Assembly: GCA_046330255.1 (NCBI GenBank)
Contig: JAXLTC010000001.1
Coordinates: forward strand, 496,001-560,000
Source: JBBSBL01 sp046330255
Lineage (GTDB): Bacteria > Actinomycetota > Thermoleophilia > Solirubrobacterales > Solirubrobacteraceae
Length of the DNA stretch: 64,000 bases
Direction: 5' to 3'
The position numbers and the translations under genes were made by a program. Below the pieces are notes generated by a model, which did not search any database, was not told the origin of the DNA, and worked only from the letters and a program-made list of their open reading frames with translations. Shown here piece by piece: positions 25,466 through 37,259 of the stretch. Each line of letters starts with the position of its first letter. Position 1 is the first letter of the stretch.

Positions 25466-26068
25466 TTGTACCCCGGCCCGCCGACCGCCACAGCCCGCTC
25501 CCCCCGCGCCGACGCCGTCCGCAACCACGCGCGGGTGCTCGAGGCGGGGGCCGAGGCGTTCGCCGAGCACGGCGCCGAGGTCCAGATGGACGACGTCGCG
25601 GCGCGCGCGGGCGTCGGGGTCGGCACCGTCTACCGGCACTTCGCCACCAAGCAGGACCTGCTCGGCGCGCTGCTGCTCGAGCGCATCGGCGAGGCCCTGG
25701 AGGCAGCTCGCGACGCCCGCGGAGCGCACGACCCGTGGGACGGCTTCGCGTCGGTGATGAGGCGGGCCGCCGAGATGCAGGCGGCCGACCGCGGGTTCGC
25801 GGACCTGCTCGCGGCCGGAGCCGGCCAGACCGAGGCGGTGCAGCGAGCCAAGGCGGAGCTGCACGAGGCGATCGCCGCCGTGATGGCCCGGGCGCAGGAC
25901 GCCGGCGAGCTGCGACCCGACGTCAGCATCGCCGACGTTCCGGGCCTGATGTGCTCCCTTGCGGGGGTCGTGAGCATGGCCGATCGCGCGGGCTGGGAGC
26001 GCTACCTGGCGATCCTGCTCGACGGCCTGCGCGCGAGCGGCACGAGCGCACCCCCACTTCCCAGGTGA
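25466..26068 (+). CDS. TetR-family transcriptional regulator
   Basis: The 200-residue protein has an N-terminal helix-turn-helix (VARAGVGVGTVYRHFATKQDL at about 47-67, with the usual 'GTxYxHF' recognition helix) and an all-helical ligand domain. The start is taken as TTG at 25466, because TCGAGG lies seven bases upstream and no better-placed ATG or GTG precedes the HTH. The ribosome site then lies inside the right operator dyad. It most likely represses the divergent MFS pump and itself. The MMPL transporter gene 58 bases downstream may belong to the same unit. Confidence 0.88.
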   Translation: MYPGPPTATARSPRADAVRNHARVLEAGAEAFAEHGAEVQMDDVAARAGVGVGTVYRHFATKQDLLGALLLERIGEALEAARDARGAHDPWDGFASVMRRAAEMQAADRGFADLLAAGAGQTEAVQRAKAELHEAIAAVMARAQDAGELRPDVSIADVPGLMCSLAGVVSMADRAGWERYLAILLDGLRASGTSAPPLPR

Positions 26069-26075
26069 CACACCT
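26063..26075. promoter_or_regulatory. small dyad before the MMPL gene
   Basis: AGGTG-ACA-CACCT spans the tetR stop codon, 51 bases before the MMPL start. It could be an operator or chance; nothing else supports it. Confidence 0.25.
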
Positions 26076-26126
26076 CACGCGGCAGGGCGCGCGGCGGCTG
26101 CTATCCATGCTCCCCGTCCCGGGCGC

Positions 26127-28283
26127 ATGTCCTCGCTGAGCCGCATCCTCCAGCTCCCCGCGGGTCGCGTGGCCCGCTTCGTCGCCGTGGCCGTGTGGGT
26201 GCTGATCGCGTTCGCGGCCGGCCCGTTCTCGGGCAAGCTCGACGACGTCCAGAAGAACGAGCAGTCGAGCTTCCTGCCGGGCGGCGCCGAGTCGGTGCGG
26301 GCGCTGAAGGCGGTCGAGGAGGCGCGCAAGGGCGACACCGCGACGGCGATCACGGTCTTCCGGCGCGACGGTGGCCTGCGGCCCGCCGACCGCCGCTTCA
26401 TCGCGCGCCAGGTGGCGCTGGCCCGCGCCAAGGCGGTGGCCCCGCCCGCGCGCGGCGTGCGCGGGGCCACGGGCCCGCAGGTCTCGCGCGACGGCACGAC
26501 CGCGCTGACGTTCACGGACATCTTCGCGGGCGGCAAGGGCGAGTTCATCACCGGCGCGGTCGACGACCTGCGCGGCGCCGAGGACCGGGCGCCGCCGGGC
26601 CTCCAGATGAAGGTCACGGGCCCGGCCGGTTTCGGCGCCGACGCGATCGACGTCTTCAACCAGATCAACGGGACGCTCCTGCTCGCGACGCTCGCGATCG
26701 TGTTCGTGCTGCTGATCATCATCTACCGCAGCCCGATCTTCTGGATGATCCCGCTGTTCTCGGTGGTCTTCGCCGAGATCACCGCCCGCGGGATCGCCTA
26801 CGGGCTCGCGAAGGCCGGGGTGGTGATCAACGGCCAGTCCGCGGGCATCCTGCCCGTGCTGGTGTTCGGCGCCGGGACCGACTACGCGCTGCTGCTGGTC
26901 GCGCGCTACCGCGAGGAGCTGCGGCGCCACGAGTCCAAGACGGAGGCGATGCGGCTCGCCCTGCGCCGCGCCGGACCGCCGATCCTGGCCTCCGCGCTGA
27001 CCGTGATCGCCGGCCTGCTCTGCCTCACGCTCGCGGAGGTGAACGGCACCTCGGGCATGGGCCCGATCGGCGCCATGGGCATCGCCGTGACGATGCTGGC
27101 GAGCCTCACGCTGCTGCCCGCGATGCTCGTGATCGCCGGCAGGCGCTGGTTCTGGCCCCGGATCCCGCACGTCGGCGACGAGGGCACCGACGAGACCCAC
27201 GGCGCGTTCCGCCGCCTGGGCGAGCGCATCCGGCGCCGCCCGCGGGCGGTCTGGATCGGCACCACGGTCGCGCTCCTCGCGATGGGCCTCGGGATGACGC
27301 AGTTCAACACCGGACTGACCCAGGGCAACTCGTTCCGCGGCGAGGTCGAGTCGGTCAAGGGGCAGAAGCTGCTCGACCGCGCCTTCCCCGCGGGCGCGAA
27401 CGCGCCGGTCGACGTGGTCGTCGCCGACCAGGCACGGGCGCGCGCGGTCCAGGCCGCGCTGCGCGCGGATCCGCGGATCGCAGCCGTCCCGCCCGCGGTC
27501 GCGCCGACCCGCCGGGGCGCCGTCTTCCAGGCGATCCTGCGCGCCAACCCCTACAGCGAGCGGGCGTTCAACCAGATCCCGGGGCTGCGCCGCACCGCGA
27601 GGGCGGCGGGAGGCCAGGGCACCCTGATCGGCGGGCCCAGCGCGCAGGAGCGCGACCTGCGCATCTCGGCGACCCGCGACAACCGGCTGATCATCCCGAT
27701 CGTGCTGGTTGTGGTGTTCCTGATCCTCGTCGCGCTGCTGCGCGCGGTGGCCGCGCCGCTGCTGCTGATCGGGACCGTGATCCTGTCGTTCTTCGCCGCG
27801 ATGGGCGTCGGCGCGCTGGCGTTCGAGTACGTCTTCGACTTCCCGGGCTCCGACCCGGCGCTGCTGCTGCTCAGCTTCATCTTCCTCGTGGCGCTGGGGG
27901 TCGACTACAACATCTTCCTGATGGCGCGGGTGCGCGAGGAGACGATCGCGCGCGGCACGCGGCTGGGGATGGTCCGCGGCCTGGCCGTCACCGGCGCCGT
28001 CATCACCTCGGCGGGAATAGTGCTCGCGGGGACGTTCAGCGCGCTGGCCGTGCTCCCGCTCGTCTTCCTCACCCAGATGGGGTTCGTGGTCGCGTTCGGC
28101 GTGCTGCTGGACACGCTCGTCGTACGCTCGATCCTGGTGCCTGCGCTCGTGCTGGACATCGGCAAGCCGATCTGGTGGCCCTCGCGCCTGGCGCGCGCCG
28201 AGGAGCCGCCGCCCGACGGGCCCGCCGTCACCGCCCCTTCGGACCCCGACCCCGAGGCCGAGCCGGCCGGGGCGCGCTCGTAG
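26127..28283 (+). CDS. MMPL-family transporter
   Basis: The 718-residue RND-superfamily protein has an N-terminal helix, a periplasmic loop and a six-helix block carrying GTDYALLLVARYREEL, the proton-relay motif of MmpL proteins. A second loop and block follow with LGVDYNIFLMARVREE. Such proteins export lipids or hydrophobic compounds. ATG at 26127 has no strong ribosome site. It follows tetR closely and precedes an MFS gene by two bases, so the three may form one export operon. Confidence 0.9.
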   Translation: MSSLSRILQLPAGRVARFVAVAVWVLIAFAAGPFSGKLDDVQKNEQSSFLPGGAESVRALKAVEEARKGDTATAITVFRRDGGLRPADRRFIARQVALARAKAVAPPARGVRGATGPQVSRDGTTALTFTDIFAGGKGEFITGAVDDLRGAEDRAPPGLQMKVTGPAGFGADAIDVFNQINGTLLLATLAIVFVLLIIIYRSPIFWMIPLFSVVFAEITARGIAYGLAKAGVVINGQSAGILPVLVFGAGTDYALLLVARYREELRRHESKTEAMRLALRRAGPPILASALTVIAGLLCLTLAEVNGTSGMGPIGAMGIAVTMLASLTLLPAMLVIAGRRWFWPRIPHVGDEGTDETHGAFRRLGERIRRRPRAVWIGTTVALLAMGLGMTQFNTGLTQGNSFRGEVESVKGQKLLDRAFPAGANAPVDVVVADQARARAVQAALRADPRIAAVPPAVAPTRRGAVFQAILRANPYSERAFNQIPGLRRTARAAGGQGTLIGGPSAQERDLRISATRDNRLIIPIVLVVVFLILVALLRAVAAPLLLIGTVILSFFAAMGVGALAFEYVFDFPGSDPALLLLSFIFLVALGVDYNIFLMARVREETIARGTRLGMVRGLAVTGAVITSAGIVLAGTFSALAVLPLVFLTQMGFVVAFGVLLDTLVVRSILVPALVLDIGKPIWWPSRLARAEEPPPDGPAVTAPSDPDPEAEPAGARS

Positions 28284-28285
28284 CC

Positions 28286-29527
28286 GTGGCGGTCGGCGTG
28301 ACAGGCGCGCGGCTGGCGGCACGCGCCGGAGCAGGGGCGGTGCCCGCCTCGGCGCCCGTCCCGCTCGACGCCCGCGCGCTGGGCCTGCTCTCGCTCGGCC
28401 ATGTCGCCGCGGACACGTGCCAGGGCGCGGTGGCGGGCCTGCTTCCGTTCCTGATCGCCCAGCGCGGGCTCTCCTACGCCGAGGCGACCTCGCTGGTGCT
28501 CGCCGCGACGCTCGCGGCGTCGGTCGTCCAGCCCGCGTTCGGCGTGATCGCCGACCGCCGCTCGTGGCCGTGGCTGATGCCGGCCGCGCTGCTGCTCGCC
28601 GGAGCAGGCCTGGCCGCGGTGGGCTTCCTGCCCTCGTATCCCGCGACGTTCGCGACGGTCGTGCTGAGCGGCCTCGGCGTCGCCGCCTTCCATCCGGAGG
28701 CCGCGCGCCGCGCGGGCGGCGCGTCCGGGTCGCGCCCGGCGACCGGCATGAGCCTCTTCTCCGTCGGCGGCAATGCGGGGTTCGCGCTGGGACCCCTGCT
28801 CGTCATCGTCCTGGTCGGGACGCTCGGACTGCACGGAACGCTCGGGCTGCTCGCCGTCCCGCTGATCGCGGCCACGGCGCTCGTGGCGGGACGCGGCCAC
28901 CTCGACGGGGTCGCGGTCGCCGCTCGCCGCCGGGCGCGCGCGGGCGCCGACCGCTGGGCGCCGTTCGGCCGGCTCTCGGGAGCCGTGGCACTGCGCTCGG
29001 TCGTCTACTTCGGCCTGCTCGCCTTCGTGCCGCTCTACGTCGCGCGCACGCTGGGCGACGGCGCGGCGGCGGGCTCGGCCGCGCTGACCGTGATGCTCGT
29101 CGCCGGCGCGATCGGGACGCTGATCGGCGGTCGCGTCGCCGATCGCATCGGCCCGAGGGTCATGTTCGCCGCCTCGATGGCCGCGCTGCCGCCGCTCCTG
29201 CTGGTGCTGCTGCTGGTCCCGGGCGCGCTGCTGCCCGCGCTCGCGCTGATCGGCGCCGCGAGCGTCGCGACGTTCAGCGTGACGGTCGTGATCGGCCAGG
29301 AGCTGCTGCCGAGCCGGCCCGGGGTCGCGTCCGGGATCACGCTCGGGCTCGCGATGGGCATCGGCGGGCTCGGAGCCTCCCTGCTCGGGTTCCTCGCCGA
29401 CGCGGACGGCATCCGCGCCGCGCTGGCGACGCTGGTGGTGCTGCCGATCCCGGCGCTGCTGCTGGCGATCAGCCTGCCGGGACGCCCTACAGCACCGACA
29501 GGTAGCGCTCCAGCTCCCAGGGCGTGA
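28286..29527 (+). CDS. MFS transporter, fosmidomycin-resistance (Fsr) type
   Basis: The 413-residue protein has about twelve helices. The early segment LGHVAADTCQGAVAGLLPFL and GVAAFHPEAARRAG are typical of the Fsr subfamily of MFS exporters, and GGRVADRIGPRVMF is the loop motif of the second half. GTG at 28286 lies two bases after the MMPL stop. The 3' end overlaps the convergent glnA gene by 41 bases, so transcription of the two probably interferes. Confidence 0.86.
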   Translation: MAVGVTGARLAARAGAGAVPASAPVPLDARALGLLSLGHVAADTCQGAVAGLLPFLIAQRGLSYAEATSLVLAATLAASVVQPAFGVIADRRSWPWLMPAALLLAGAGLAAVGFLPSYPATFATVVLSGLGVAAFHPEAARRAGGASGSRPATGMSLFSVGGNAGFALGPLLVIVLVGTLGLHGTLGLLAVPLIAATALVAGRGHLDGVAVAARRRARAGADRWAPFGRLSGAVALRSVVYFGLLAFVPLYVARTLGDGAAAGSAALTVMLVAGAIGTLIGGRVADRIGPRVMFAASMAALPPLLLVLLLVPGALLPALALIGAASVATFSVTVVIGQELLPSRPGVASGITLGLAMGIGGLGASLLGFLADADGIRAALATLVVLPIPALLLAISLPGRPTAPTGSAPAPRA

Positions 29528-30824
29528 CCTGCACGCGGTAGTCGTCCCACTCCTGGCGCTTGATCTCGACGTAGCGGTTGAACATGTGCTCGCCGAGCGC
29601 CCGCAGCACGAGCTCGGACTCCGCCGTGACCTCGATCGCCTCGCCGAGCGTCTCGGGAAGCTGCTCGATCCCGAGGCGTCGCCGCTCCTCGGGGGACAGG
29701 TGGTAGAGGTTCTTCTCCATCGGCTCGGGCAGCTCGTAGGAGTGCTCGATCCCCTCCAGGCCGGCGTGCAGCAGCACGGCGAAGGTCAGGTACGGGTTGC
29801 ACGCCGGGTCGGGGCAGCGCAGCTCCATCCGGGTGGTGCGCTCCTTCCCCGGGTGGTAGAGGGGCACGCGCACCAGCGCCGAGCGGTTGCGCCGCGACCA
29901 CGCCGCGTACACGGGCGCCTCGTAGCCGGGCACCAGTCGCTTGTAGGAGTTGACCCACTGGGCGAAGATCGAGCACAGCTCGCGCGAGTGGCGCAGCTGG
30001 CCCGCGATGAAGGCCTTGCCCACCTCCGACAGGAAGTAGGGGTCCTCGGAGTCGTAGAACGCGTTGTGCCCGTCGGTGAAGAGCGACTGGTGGGTGTGCA
30101 TCCCGGAGCCGTTCTCCCCGTAGAGCGGCTTGGGCATGAACGTCGCGTGCAGGCCGTACTTGAGCGCGTACTCCTTGACCGTGATCCGGTAGGTCATGCA
30201 GTCGTCGGCCATCTTCATGGCGTCGGCGTAGCGCATGTCGATCTCGTGCTGCGACGGGCCGACCTCGTGGTGGGTGTACTCCACGTGGATGCCGAACTGC
30301 TCCAGCGCGAGGACCGTCTCGCGCCGCAGGTCGGAGCCGGCGTCGAGCGTGGTGAGGTCGAAGTAGCCGCCCTCGTCCAGGACCTCGGTGGACTTGGAGT
30401 CGCGGAAGTAGAAGTACTCGAGCTCGGGGCCGACGAAGAAGTTGTCGAAGCCCATCGCACGGGCCCGCTCGCACGCGCGGCGCAGGACGTGGCGGGGGTC
30501 TCCCTCGTAGGGGGTGCGCTCCGGGGTGAGGATGTCGCAGAACATCCGCGCCACCCCGCTCTCGGACGGGCGCCAGGGCAGCACCGCGAACGTCGACGGG
30601 TCCGGCATCGCGATCATGTCCGACTCCTCGATCGCGTTGAACCCCGTGATCGAGGAACCGTCGAAGCCCATCCCGCCCTCGAACGCGTCCGGGAGCTCGT
30701 CGCGGCCGACCGAGAACGACTTCAGCTGCCCGAGGATGTCGGTGAACCAGAAGCGGATGAAGCGGATGTCCCGCTCCTTGACGAGGGCCTGGACATCGGC
30801 GGCGGTCAGCGGAGCGTCGGCCAT
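29487..30824 (-). CDS. glnA: type I glutamine synthetase
   Basis: The 445-residue enzyme has the full catalytic set of true glutamine synthetases: MGFDGSSITGF (Asp of the ammonium site), GPELEYFYF, GENGSGMHTHQS (ATP/His loop) and SRRNRSALVRVPLY. Length and the C-terminal EKNLYHLSPEERRRLG region resemble the shorter GSI-alpha form. A Tyr is present at the adenylylation-site position, but whether it is modified cannot be told. ATG at 30824 has AAGGA eight bases upstream. Unlike the synthetase at 7219, this one should do ordinary nitrogen assimilation. Confidence 0.93.
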   Translation of the reverse strand: MADAPLTAADVQALVKERDIRFIRFWFTDILGQLKSFSVGRDELPDAFEGGMGFDGSSITGFNAIEESDMIAMPDPSTFAVLPWRPSESGVARMFCDILTPERTPYEGDPRHVLRRACERARAMGFDNFFVGPELEYFYFRDSKSTEVLDEGGYFDLTTLDAGSDLRRETVLALEQFGIHVEYTHHEVGPSQHEIDMRYADAMKMADDCMTYRITVKEYALKYGLHATFMPKPLYGENGSGMHTHQSLFTDGHNAFYDSEDPYFLSEVGKAFIAGQLRHSRELCSIFAQWVNSYKRLVPGYEAPVYAAWSRRNRSALVRVPLYHPGKERTTRMELRCPDPACNPYLTFAVLLHAGLEGIEHSYELPEPMEKNLYHLSPEERRRLGIEQLPETLGEAIEVTAESELVLRALGEHMFNRYVEIKRQEWDDYRVQVTPWELERYLSVL

Positions 30825-30879
30825 GGCGGCGGTCCTTCGGACTCGTTTACGGGCTCGGCGCCGCAGCGCCGGGGCAACC

Positions 30880-31302
30880 CTACCGGGCGCCGCTCGCGGC
30901 GCGACGGCCGTTCGCCGGCGGCGCCGCGCGGTCAGGACCGCTCACCGCGAGCCACCGTCGCGCCCACCCCTGGAGCTCCTTCAGCGCGGGCGACAGGTCG
31001 CGCCCCATCTCCGACAGCGCGTACTCGACGCGAACCGGCGGACCCGGGATTACGGTGCGGCGCACCATGCCGCGGGCCTCGAGCTCCTTCATCCGCTCGG
31101 ACAGCAGGCGATCCGAGAGCTCCGGGACGGCGACCGAGATCTCGGAGAAGCGCATCGGCCGCTCCATGAGCACGCGCAGGATCGCTCCGGTCCAGCGTTT
31201 GCCGATCAGCTCGACCGCCTCGTGGTAGAGGGGACAGCAGCGGGAGGGGCCTCTGGACTCGGCTCCGGAGCGGTGGGCGACGGGCTCCTGCTCCGGGCTC
31301 AT
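30880..31302 (-). CDS. HxlR-family transcriptional regulator
   Basis: The 140-residue winged-helix protein carries the HxlR pattern: a CCPL cysteine pair (22-23), ELIGKRWTGAILRVL, MRFSEI, LSDRLLSERMKELEARGMV and YALSEMG. The conserved cysteine in this family senses electrophiles, quinones or disulfide stress. ATG at 31302 lies four bases after the AhpD-like gene's stop, so the two are co-transcribed. Two perfect dyads upstream of that operon are candidate binding sites. Confidence 0.9.
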   Translation of the reverse strand: MSPEQEPVAHRSGAESRGPSRCCPLYHEAVELIGKRWTGAILRVLMERPMRFSEISVAVPELSDRLLSERMKELEARGMVRRTVIPGPPVRVEYALSEMGRDLSPALKELQGWARRWLAVSGPDRAAPPANGRRAASGAR

Positions 31303-31306
31303 CGGC

Positions 31307-31858
31307 TCAGGCGGCCCGCAGCGAGCGGGGCTCCTCCACCGAGCCGTCGGCCGGCACCTCGCCGGCGACGTTGACGAGCGCGGTGAACGCCTCCAGCGAC
31401 AGCCAGGCGATCGCCTCCAGGATCTCCTCGTCCTCCCAGCCCGCCTCGCGCGCCTCCTCGTGCAGGTGCACAGGGACGTTGCCGCGGTCCGCGAGCACCG
31501 CCTTCAGGTAGGCGAGCAGGGCCGACTCGCGCGGGTCGCGCGAGTCGAACTCGCGCGCGAGCGCGACCTCGTCGAGTCCCAGCCCGGCGGCCCTCGCGGA
31601 GCGCGAGTGGGTCGCGATCCCCGGCGCCGAGCGGTAGTGCTCGGCGACCGCGAGCGCGATCCGCTCCTGCGTCGGGGGATCCAGCCGGCCGTGTCGCAGC
31701 TCGGAGCGGAACCGCGCGTATGCGCGCAGCGTCGCGGGCGATCCCGCGAGCACGCCGAGGATGTTGGGTAGCCGGCCACCGCCGCTGAGGGCACCCTTCA
31801 GCACCGGCGCCGATCCCTCCGGCGCGGTGAGGTCGTCGTGGATCTGGAACCTGCTCAT
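31307..31858 (-). CDS. carboxymuconolactone decarboxylase/AhpD-like protein lacking the redox cysteines
   Basis: The 183-residue helical protein aligns with AhpD-like CMD domains around VAEHYRSAPGIATHSRSA (71-88). In AhpD peroxidases this block reads C-x2-C-x3-H; here the cysteine positions are Ser77 and Gly80 while Glu73 and His84 are kept. A thiol peroxidase role is therefore unlikely; a CMD-like lyase/isomerase or binding role is possible. ATG at 31858 gives the usual domain start, while an upstream ATG at 31879 adds seven residues. It heads an operon with the HxlR regulator. Confidence 0.8.
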   Translation of the reverse strand: MSRFQIHDDLTAPEGSAPVLKGALSGGGRLPNILGVLAGSPATLRAYARFRSELRHGRLDPPTQERIALAVAEHYRSAPGIATHSRSARAAGLGLDEVALAREFDSRDPRESALLAYLKAVLADRGNVPVHLHEEAREAGWEDEEILEAIAWLSLEAFTALVNVAGEVPADGSVEEPRSLRAA

Positions 31859-31891
31859 CGAGCTCTTCATGCCGATCACCGAGGGCGGTAG

Positions 31892-31925
31892 AAGGCGACT
31901 CCATGGTCGCCTTACGCTTCGTAAG
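31892..31925. promoter_or_regulatory. two overlapping perfect dyads upstream of the AhpD-like/HxlR operon
   Basis: AAGGCGAC-TCCATG-GTCGCCTT (31892-31913) and CTTACG-CTT-CGTAAG (31911-31925) abut. The second has the compact shape of HxlR-type operators. They lie 34-67 bases upstream of the ATG at 31858, where a promoter would be. Confidence 0.5.
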
Positions 31926-32039
31926 TGTAGTCGCGGCCTTCGCTCGCCACAAGCGAGCGCGAGCCGTCGAACACAGCTATACGCGGCGGCATGAAGCGCG
32001 GCTCAACCGGCAGGCGGGCGGCGCACCGGGAGCGGGCCG

Positions 32040-32336
32040 CTACGCGTGCCCGCTGGTGGCAGCAACGACGACGAGCAACACCCCCATGAGCACCGCCCAG
32101 AGAGCGAGGCGGTCGGGGCGGGGCCCCAGGCGCTCGATCGCGCTCGCGCGCGGGCGGCGGCGGTCCAGCGCGACCACGCGGGACGCGCGCGGCGCCGGGG
32201 CCTGGCCGGTGATCGTCACCGTGCGGCGCCCCGGCTGCGGCCCCGCCGGGGGCGCCGCGCGGTGACGGCGCGGCGGCTGCCAGAGGTCGGGCCCGGGCGA
32301 CTCCCAGGCTCGTGCTGCTGCGTCTGCGGGTGGCAT
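32040..32336 (-). CDS. 98-residue protein with a C-terminal membrane anchor
   Basis: ATG at 32336 is preceded by GAGAGGA at good spacing. The first 75 residues are Pro/Arg/Ala-rich and probably disordered. A single helix, LALWAVLMGVLLVVVAATSG, then closes the protein, so it is tail-anchored or a small bitopic protein. It is the first gene after a strong c-di-AMP riboswitch candidate, which argues that it is real and linked to wall or osmotic physiology. No family is recognised. Confidence 0.7.
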   Translation of the reverse strand: MPPADAAARAWESPGPDLWQPPRRHRAAPPAGPQPGRRTVTITGQAPAPRASRVVALDRRRPRASAIERLGPRPDRLALWAVLMGVLLVVVAATSGHA

Positions 32337-32349
32337 CGGTCGTCCTCTC

Positions 32350-32490
32350 TTTCGAGTGCTTACGGGGTTAGCTGACGGGCTCGCGCCGAAAGAGCGGCGC
32401 TACGCGGGCTGCGATTCGCCCCAGACGACTGGGTCCCCCGCTTCCTCCCGCCGGCGGGCCGGCGAGTGAAATTCAGCGGTATGACGGCGC
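32350..32490 (-). ncRNA. c-di-AMP (ydaO/yuaA-type) riboswitch candidate
   Basis: On the minus strand the conserved ydaO blocks appear in order: GAAGCGGGGGACCCA, then GGGGCGAATC with CCCGCGTAG, a CCGCTCTTTCGG-type stem, and CCGTCAGCTAACCCCGTAAGC. The last block sits about ten bases upstream of the ribosome site of the 98-residue protein. The first and last blocks match what I recall of the Bacillus and Streptomyces aptamers almost base for base. The 5' limit is approximate. These switches usually turn genes off when c-di-AMP is bound, often for wall hydrolases or transporters. Confidence 0.85.
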
Positions 32491-32598
32491 GCAGGAGGCT
32501 AGCAGGGGCGCCGGCTTCGCGACCCAGCGGGACCGGCTCCTCCCTGGAGGCCCGGGACACGGGACGGAATGGTCCCCGTGGCCGCGGACGGAAACGCG

Positions 32599-32946
32599 CT
32601 AGCGGCCGCCGCGCTCGTGGCGCTGCTGCTCGGCGATCGTCCGCTCGGCCCAGGGAACTGCCTCGAGCCGCTCGTCCGGGATCGGCTCGCCGCTGTCGAC
32701 CGAGCGCCCGTAGGTCCCGCCCGCGAGCCGCTGCTCGGCGCGCTCGATCGCGGCGAGCTCCGCGCGCAGGTCCTCGGACATGCCGGCATCCTTCTCGCGC
32801 TCGAAGAGGTCGCTGCCGGAGTCGGCCGGGTGCTGGCCGGTCCCGCCCTCCTCCTGACCGAGCACCTCCGGCTCGAGCTCGGCGAGCGAGCGCTCTACCC
32901 GGGCGCGCTCGCGCGCCAGCAGCTCACCGGCCCGCTCGCGATCCAC
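32599..32946 (-). CDS. TraR/DksA-family protein without zinc cysteines
   Basis: The 115-residue protein has a helical N-terminus and the DksA-like C-terminal block AGGTYGRSVDSGEPIPDERLEAVPWA. In classical DksA the finger carries CxxC; here these positions are Ser/Asp, a variant common in actinobacteria. It may bind RNA polymerase or just share the fold. GTG at 32946 has GGGAAG upstream and lies two bases after the cytochrome gene's stop, so the two are co-transcribed. Confidence 0.8.
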   Translation of the reverse strand: MDRERAGELLARERARVERSLAELEPEVLGQEEGGTGQHPADSGSDLFEREKDAGMSEDLRAELAAIERAEQRLAGGTYGRSVDSGEPIPDERLEAVPWAERTIAEQQRHERGGR

Positions 32947-32948
32947 GG

Positions 32949-33491
32949 CTACTTCCCGGCGACCGCCGCCACATAGGCGGCGACCTTGGGCGCCTGCTCC
33001 GGGGTCACGACGAGCGCGGGCATCGTGCCGTTCCCCCGCTGGCGGCCGTTGACGACCGCGTCGAGCACGAAGGCCTCGGTCGCCTGGTACTGCTTGACCG
33101 CGGCGGCCGCGTTCGGCGCGGGCGGCTTGCCGAGCAGATCGTCGAGGTTGGGCCCGATGCGCCCGACCGCCTCGGAGGCCTTGAGCGTGTGGCAGCTCGC
33201 GCAGGTCTGGGCGAAGAGGGTGCGGCCCTCGCGCTGCTCGGTCGTGAGCCTCACGCCCTCGCCCTTGACCTTGCGCTCGTCGCGGTGGCTCGAGCGGATC
33301 GCCAGCGCGGGGATCGCGACCCCGAGCCCGACGAACGCGAGCGTGAAGATGATGGCCGCCGCGCGCTGCGCTCCGCGCGACTGCGACTGGAGCCGCTCGC
33401 GCGCCCCGCGCGGCCCGCCGCTCATGGCCACGAACAGCAGCCCGAGGCCGAGCACGACCCACGCGGCGATGAACAGATAGGTGCCGACCAT
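32949..33491 (-). CDS. membrane-anchored c-type cytochrome
   Basis: The 180-residue protein has two N-terminal membrane helices (about 4-23 and 44-65). A small soluble domain follows with the haem-attachment site CASCH (Cys97, Cys100, His101) and a likely axial Met157 in NGTMPAL. It should be an electron carrier on the outer face of the membrane and needs the Ccm system found at 57-60 kb. ATG at 33491 is used because the longer frame adds an Arg-rich, non-conserved extension; the ribosome site is weak. Confidence 0.85.
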   Translation of the reverse strand: MVGTYLFIAAWVVLGLGLLFVAMSGGPRGARERLQSQSRGAQRAAAIIFTLAFVGLGVAIPALAIRSSHRDERKVKGEGVRLTTEQREGRTLFAQTCASCHTLKASEAVGRIGPNLDDLLGKPPAPNAAAAVKQYQATEAFVLDAVVNGRQRGNGTMPALVVTPEQAPKVAAYVAAVAGK

Positions 33492-33628
33492 TGGCGCGCG
33501 AACCCTACCGTGAAGGGCGGCAGGCTTGGGGATTCCGGACGCACGCCTGCGGCGGGCCGCTCCGCGGCCGGCGGGGGCGAGCGGCGCGCCGGGACCGGGG
33601 GCCGCGAACGGCATCGGGGAAGGGGCGT

Positions 33629-33681
33629 GGGATGCGGTCGACGAAACCCCGGATATGCGGGGAAAACGTCGACCGCATCCC
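33629..33681. repeat. long perfect inverted repeat, 15-bp plus 5-bp stem
   Basis: GGGATGCGGTCGACG (33629-33643) pairs perfectly with CGTCGACCGCATCCC (33667-33681). Inside it CCCCG (33647-33651) pairs with CGGGG (33658-33662) around GATATG, separated by AAA and AAAA bulges. It lies between the end of dnaE2 and the cytochrome gene. It may terminate dnaE2 transcription, but there is no T-run; its symmetry and size also fit a structured RNA or mobile palindrome. Confidence 0.75.
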
Positions 33682-33759
33682 CGCGGCGAGCCCTTCGATG
33701 CCTGGCGCCGGAGCCGCCGATCCGCCGATCCGCCGGGGTCGCCGGCGCTGCGCGACCGC

Positions 33760-37188
<3,429 letters not shown>

Positions 37189-37259
37189 ATGTTCGCATGC
37201 CATCCGGCCATCTGCCAACCGCGAAACGGCGCGCCGCTCCCGGCGGGATACTCGGGCGC

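Noticed and set aside
29487..29527. Error in the 3' end of the MFS or glnA gene because they overlap
   Set aside because: Both frames read naturally to their stops, and a 41-bp convergent overlap is acceptable in a compact high-GC genome.
31903..32265. Plus-strand open frame starting within the HxlR-operon dyads
   Set aside because: It lacks coding character and is opposite the better-supported 98-residue gene and its riboswitch. Its start lies in the operator.
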